A stretch of DNA of 64,000 bases, from contig JAIUCV010000005.1 in NCBI GenBank assembly GCA_026724425.1, positions 35,623,784 to 35,687,783 on the forward strand, read 5' to 3'. Source of the DNA: Erythrophleum ivorense (taxonomy: Eukaryota > Streptophyta > Magnoliopsida > Fabales > Fabaceae). The position numbers and the translations under genes were made by a program. The notes beneath the pieces are model-generated. The model did no database searches and was not told the DNA's origin. It saw only the letters and a list, made by a program, of their open reading frames with translations. Below, piece by piece: positions 58,441 through 64,000 of this stretch; the first letter of the stretch is position 1, and each line of letters begins with the position of its first letter.

Positions 58441-59934
58441 CGTTAGGATTTGAAGACACAAGTAGAAAAAAAAATGGTACAAACAAAATTTCTTCCATGG
58501 ATCTGTCATCTTTGCTTAAACCGAAGTAAGGTAAAAGAGATATGTCTCTAGTGAACAAAATTTTACCTCTTCTTCTGATTAATCATGTTTCGATCTCAAG
58601 GTACTATTCTTCACAAACCAATATCCTCTATTGGTATCCATACGAATAGGATCTCCAACATGAACGGTGTACTAGCACTATGTTACACGAACTTACATTT
58701 TTAAACTCGTCCATAAGAATCACGTGACTTCTCAAGTGTGCAACAGATCTCGTCTCTCTCTCACTCTTATATGAAAAAGAGATGAATCAATTTCACTTTC
58801 TTGCCTTTCTCTTGTTTGGATGGTGTTGTAACTTCTTTTTTTTTTTTAAAGTCACACTTAAGAAACCCTAGCATTCCCTTTTATGAGAGAGCATTACAAA
58901 ATTTGAAATTAATATATACATTAATTTCATCCACCACTTAATCAAGAAAGAATACATTATCTTATCATAAATAGGATAATTTCCTATTCAAAATAGAAAC
59001 TATTTAGAAAGCAAATACATTAAATGTGGATACTACATTCATTGGATCTAAAAGCCTTCTAGGTTCAATGAATCTAAACATTCTAGCTCATGTTGGTCCA
59101 TTCTTGTGTATGACCCTGTAGGCTCATATAATGTTGGCATTGGGCCTAAAATTATTTTTAGCCTATAAGTCATGAGTAGCCTCTAGTAAGATATTATGAC
59201 TATCTAAATTATATGAGGATTGATAATTTGATGCAACCTATCTTATACCCTATGTTAAGTCCCTTTTGTCACATGATATCTAGGTCAAGCATAAGGCATA
59301 GAGACATTATCCTTGTATTGCTTGACCATATTTTCTTGACTCTAAGTAAACTATCAAAACAAATGAAACTCTTTTCATTTGAGCATGGCCATATATTTTT
59401 TAGTCTTGCTTATCTAGGGGCCCAGAGATATCTCTCTCTCTTAACGAAAGGAACAAATCCCATCTTGACCATTCATCTTTCTCTGCATGTATCCAATTAC
59501 AACCTTTATGATTACCTGATTAAAGGCAACTTTTAATTATGGCAAAGTACAATGTTCTTCATGTAGGAATCTATAGCAGTCTCAGGTCTAAGGGCTCAGT
59601 GACATGGCTATAGATGAGATATGCTTATAACCTAGTTCATATAGTGATCTCACAATGGGTCAGTCCAACACCTTGATCTCTAACAAGTGCCTATGACTTT
59701 GATTTGTATCAACATATATGATCATATCATGATCATTAATCAAAATCATGCTAATCTTAATTCATTATTGTTCCCACAATAATAATCAACTAGAGACATT
59801 TAGGATAACTATAATTACCCAAAGATCTTATTATATGGCAAACACGTAAAAATATAATAATGATAATAAAACTCTTTATTAAATTAAGACAATGTTCATG
59901 ATAAATTGATAAGCTTAGGGCATAATCTCTAACA
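58441..59934 (-). mobile_element. Solo copia-type LTR (1.5 kb) inside LTR-j
   Basis: The minus strand starts TGTTAGAGATTATGCCCTAA at 59934; a TGTTRG...ATGCCCTAA start is typical of Angela/Tork-like copia LTRs. The other end reads CGTTAGG on plus, so the terminal CA has mutated to CG. The TSD gaaat is perfect (58436-58440 and 59935-59939). No copia internal domain is present. Confidence 0.85.
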
Positions 59935-61765
59935 GAAATGAAGGGAGGAGGTGGCGTGCTAAAATAAGAAGAAAAAATGTTCATTTTAGTACTTTTTCAA
60001 AATTTCAATTTAGTCCTTTTTTAATTCTTTTTATTTGTGCTCATTTTAACTCTTTTTTTAGGACCATATTTTTTATTATGAAATTTAGGTCCTCTATTTC
60101 AAAAAATGATTTTGGTTTCATCCAAATTGGATTTAAAATCTTCCCGAACGAATCAGTCAAAATTTGAGTTAACTAACACTCTAAAATGTAAACGATAAGG
60201 GTTTTGGCTATTCTAGGGGTTCCTATAATTTTTAGGGCCTTTGAAAACCTTAAAAAACTTAATTTTTTCATTTAAAGATCCTTTTTTTGAGTTTTCTAAA
60301 AGTTACTCAAAATTATAAAAATGTCATTGGCTTTTATAACTCTCTATTTGGCCGTATTGGCTCCGATTTTGAGCTAACCTTAGCTTGTATTCTCATTTTT
60401 AGATATTTAGATTATTCTTTTAATTTCATTTAGCCTCTGATCATTCAATTTAGGGGACTTCTTTTTGTAATCTCCTTAGTTTTAGGACTCTTAAAACAAC
60501 TAGGTATTATATTTTTAGAAGTCCCTTAATTTTGGTGTGGTGAAGCCAAGAGTCTCTAAATATGAGTGAGACAAGGCCAAAAGTCTCAAATGTGAGTGAG
60601 GCTAAGTCAAAAGTACCTAAAATTAGATGAGGCCAAACTAAAAGTCCCTAATAGTTAGGTGAAGCTATACCAAAAGATCTTAGGGCTTGTCTTTGCCTTG
60701 ATGAAGTCATATGATTCTTCATATATGAATATGTTTGATATTTGAGTAGTTAATATGCATCCTTACTTTCTTTGACATTAAGTGTGCCATATATGTGTGT
60801 TTGAATGGTGAATGAGCTATTGGAATTCCTAGAATTTCATTATTCTCTATATTATTTCTAACCATATCTAGGGAATTTTCAAGGAAGTAAAGATGAAGAC
60901 CAAAGAGCATAAAATGCCATACTTCGATAATAATTTATATTTTTAGGTATTTTGTTGTACATAAAGGGATGTATATGATTAATTTGAGATCTAACCTTTC
61001 CTATATATTTGAAAGTATGGAACTATAATGTATGTATCATTTTTTAATGCAAATGTAAGAAATTATGCAATTTGACCATGCCTATGCCATGGATTACATG
61101 TATGTAATGGCTTGTGAGAGTATGAATTTGAGTTGCATGATGTCTTGGGCATGATGGACCAGATATCTAGGCTATAATTGCCATTCAAAACTTGTCCAAA
61201 CATGACGTGACATGTTATGGTCCAAAATGCACCATTTCGACCCATTCATGAACCAATTTTTAGACATAATCCATCCTTAAACCAAATCTAGACCAAATGA
61301 ACGAATTTTTGGATGAAATTTGGTAACATTTAGAGCTTATTTAGAGCTTTCCATAGAATAAAAGAACATAATTTTTAGAGCTTTGTAAAATTTATTATGA
61401 ATTTTCAAATTTGGTTGAAAATTGTAGAAAATTCTATGCATTATTCGTATGGTTTAGAATTATGTTTTTAAGTATTTGAGGGGCTAAAAGAACTCTAATG
61501 CTCATGAAATTTTACAAGTATGTAGTTGACATTATAAGCTTTACAGAGTCATTGAGTTTACATAAATTGGAGTTGTGTAACTCAAGATGTGCATTTTTGA
61601 ACTTTAAGGTTTGTTATATACATTCCATTTCTACAGCAGATACTATTCCATTGAATTTTATAGATCAAATGAAATGAATTCGATTTTACTTAAAATTTTT
61701 ACAACATGTAGTTTGCATCCTAAGCTTTCCACAGATACCTAATTTATGCAAATCCAAGTTTTGAC

Positions 61766-61834
61766 ACATATTAGACATTAAATTATGAAAAAATTGTAAC
61801 ATATATTAGACATTAAATTATGAAAAAATCGTAA
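61766..61834 (+). repeat. Two-copy tandem duplication, about 34 bp
   Basis: acatattagacattaaatta + tgaaaaaattgta is repeated directly with one substitution (tcgta) and a two-base extension, within the 3' part of LTR-G. Simple slippage duplication. Confidence 0.8.
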
Positions 61835-62091
61835 CTCGGGCTACAAAACTTTAAATTGTTGCATATAAGGCTATACCTAAATTTTAAGCTTCTTTTTCTG
61901 ATTTCCTAAGCCTAACAAACTTGTTTGATAGGAATTTGGAAAATCATATGTTAAGAATAATTATTTGGGCATAAATAGTGAAATTGACGATTTAATGGTG
62001 GCAAATTCCGCTCCAAAAGTATTACTATAAGAAATTATTGCTATTAAAGAAAGATGAGATTAGATATGAGTACATCCTTGATGGTACGACA

Positions 62092-63199
62092 TGGAAACTT
62101 CCAAAGACAACACCATAAATGGTCTCACACAAGCTTTAATTTAACCAAATGCAAAATCCCAATCATATAAGTTTCCACTTGACTTCCATAATCAATAAAG
62201 CACAATATTAGCTAAGCTTGAACTTACTAATTTAGGTAATCAACTCCCAATTTATCAAGAGCCATTTTTCAAACTCATAAAAAATCACAATGGCTTCATA
62301 TTCTCGACTAATACCGATAAAAGACAATTTCTTAATTTCAATTGAAAGCTTTAATCAACATAGCAACTTTGACAACTCAAAGGCAAATTTAAGCTTACCA
62401 ATTCAAGTGCTTAAATTTGACTACATCAAAAACCAACATTCAAATTTATCAAAATTTCCTATTTTCATCTAATTCCTATTTGTAACTTTTGTAGAAATAT
62501 TGAAGCCCAGAGTGAACAATAAAATGCATAATGAATGAGAAAAGGAAAGAGAAAAATTGAAACAAGTTGGTTGGCAAGTCACTTAGGCTATGGACAAGTA
62601 TATAGGTTAATGACAAATACTCCTTTTAAAAACCAAACATTAACTAATTACCCCAAGCCTAGTTGTCAAATGCCAGTGCAGTTTGGGTCATTCCTTACAA
62701 ATGGTGCTGCTTATGGATTGATTAGTTCAAGCACTAATAACTTGCAGTACAAGTAAGCACATATTATTAAGAAATCCACCTCAGTACCTCGCTAAATATG
62801 AATGTCACACCTTGGGGGCTTGTTATAGGTGGAAACTAGTCTGAGCTAGCTAAAGCCAATATGGAGTAATAGATACTAGTTGGTCGATGGCCAATCAACA
62901 TTCAATGAGCTCAGTCCACTCCTTATTAGCCAATTGCATTCTTGATGCTCATACAATAGTCAGTTGCATTCTAGCCAAGCCTCTAGTAGCCACCCCTACA
63001 ACAACACCTTTAATGTCTCAAAAAAGTGGTTAAGCTCACATGCCTAATTAGTATTTAACCACTTAAATCTTATCTATACCAGGCCTAGCTACACTACAAC
63101 TGAGGCTAGCTGATGGGCTTAATGTTGCGTCTAAAGATCTTGACATATTAGTTAAGGTTATAAAGAAGCATTTTAGGTTTATTCCTAAACAAAAAGATA
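62092..63199. other. Unassigned sequence between LTR-G and a gag remnant
   Basis: No domain is recognised and no clear primer-binding site follows 62091. It may be LTR or leader of the element whose gag follows, but nothing visible proves it. Confidence 0.35.
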
Positions 63200-64000
63200 G
63201 GTCACTTCGCTAAAAAGACTATATCTTGAATGGATAACCCAAGTTATTTTATTATCAAGAGGTTTTAAAGCACTTGCTTTTTCTACCTTTTCAAGAAAAG
63301 ATTGATAGTTGACAATAAAGCATATTAGTAAGTTCTCAACTCAATATAGGAAAGCCAATTAGAATGAGTACCATAAGCTACAGTTGTTTCCTCTATCATT
63401 GACCTATATAGCTTTCACATGATATGCTTAATTTATCACCTAACTTTATTTAGAATTGGCAAGAAATGGAAAGGCTATTTCATGAGCAATTTTATCTATT
63501 GTAAATGTCCTAGCTTTTTCAAAAGGATGAAGAGCAATGTAATGTTTAACTGCCAACAAGCAAAGTGAATAGAATGGTAGTTAGTCAAATGCACTTAGCA
63601 CTAAAGGAGATGTTGATTGTTTAAGACTATTATAACTTGATCAATCTAGACACAAGGGCCTCTCGAATGGCTTAATACATTAAAGAGGGGTGAAGAAGAG
63701 TAGCTAAAACCCTGAAAGGGCTCTCCATTATTTCCATACATAAGGCAAAAGAGAAACTAATTGTAGTTGAGTTAAAAAAGAAAGAAGGGATAGATGCAAC
63801 TGACATCAATGTAGCCAAAAAATTATGAGGAAAGGGTTACTCATGCCCTACTTTAAAGCCATTGAAAGGGAAAAAGGCTCAAAAGCTAAATGTCACTTAA
63901 TTATACAATTTGACATCTCTAAGGCATAACAGGTATTCAATTACTTGTTGAAGGATAAGAAAATCAAGCTTCTTGATGGTCACAAGATTCCCTCTGTAAA
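63200..64000 (+). pseudogene. Degenerate gag of a further Ty3/gypsy element, runs off the window
   Basis: Plus-strand fragments in family order across shifted frames: YLEWIT...LSRGFK (about 63220-63270), TIKHISKFSTQ (about 63315-63345; family STIEHIARFTIQ), NEYHKLQLFPLSLTYIAFT (about 63363-63420; family NEFLKLRLFPLSLT-NAFTW), NWQEMERLFHEQFY (about 63455-63495; family W-QLE-AFHEQFF), and at the edge FNYLLKDKKIKLLDGHKIPS (about 63935-63993). This is the retrotransposon gag type that precedes a CKYHNS-type zinc region in plant gypsy polyproteins. It has multiple stops and is not functional. Confidence 0.75.

Larger units (their letters stand above)
44027..60511 (-). mobile_element. Minus-strand LTR (LTR-j) broken by four insertions
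   Basis: The pieces are 44027-45328, 50743-51784, 54275-54557, 58230-58440 and 59935-60511. Together they give about 3.4 kb, the length of the other LTRs, in correct order. The plus-left end is TGTCATACC, the right end taggtattata at 60511. The TSD is poor (tttga at 44022, ttttt at 60512), so the outer boundaries are less certain than the inner ones. Confidence 0.75.
39040..62091 (+). mobile_element. Plus-strand LTR (LTR-G) split into three pieces by later insertions
   Basis: Pieces 39040-40153, 43650-44026 and 60512 to about 62091 are collinear with the intact LTR 45329-49140. The first carries the GTTGACC-like and TATA regions, the second the gcttcattaggt-like region, the third the minisatellite and 3' part. 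The first ~340 bp of the LTR are missing at the junction with element A. The end at 62091 (GGTACGACA, compare GGTGTTACA) is tentative. Confidence 0.7.

Noticed and set aside
59213..59536. 107-residue plus-strand frame in the copia LTR
   Set aside because: Lies wholly within a TSD-bounded solo LTR on the opposite strand and shows no domain.

Overview
This window reads as nuclear DNA of a flowering plant, most likely a eudicot. It is AT-rich, its few genes are intron-split plant ubiquitin-pathway and housekeeping families (SKP1, CHY zinc finger, PREY/Trm112-like), and nearly everything else is transposable-element DNA: Ty3/gypsy chromovirus (Tekay/Del-like) LTRs of about 3-3.8 kb, a copia LTR, and Stowaway-like and hAT-like MITEs. 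No tRNA, rRNA, CRISPR or bacterial-type feature was seen.

Layout. 1-8361 is a minus-strand gypsy LTR interrupted at 2857-8087 by a 5.2 kb element made of two 2.4 kb near-identical inverted arms around a 0.4 kb spacer, with TG...CA ends and a perfect 5-bp target duplication (TSD). 8362-18813 is a gene island: a broken CHY/RING zinc-finger gene (9604-10615), a 262/252-bp tandem duplication (10680-11193), a SKP1-like gene with a C-terminal frameshift (11206-12575), a PREY-like gene with a 1-nt deletion (16922-17696), and several MITEs. 18814-39039 is one old minus-strand chromovirus (3' LTR, chromodomain/integrase, RNase H, RT, protease, gag, PBS, 5' LTR) with three solo LTRs nested in it. 39040 to about 62091 is a plus-strand LTR broken by one solo LTR and by a minus-strand LTR. 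That minus-strand LTR itself carries a plus LTR joined to an opposing gag-pol fragment, two further plus LTRs and a copia solo LTR. From 63.2 kb to the end lies degenerate gag of another gypsy element on the plus strand.

Interplay. The three genes share one strand but do not form a pathway. Each carries damage that breaks its reading frame (or an assembly error does), so the island may hold no intact gene. The most distinctive signals are the giant inverted-repeat element with inward-facing TATA boxes, the arrays of near-palindromes with the core TCGC-YATR-GCGA in three LTRs, a roughly 31-bp minisatellite carried inside almost every long LTR, and the repeated occurrence of head-to-head or opposing LTR joints. 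All boundaries were read by eye; percentages are not given because no alignment could be run.
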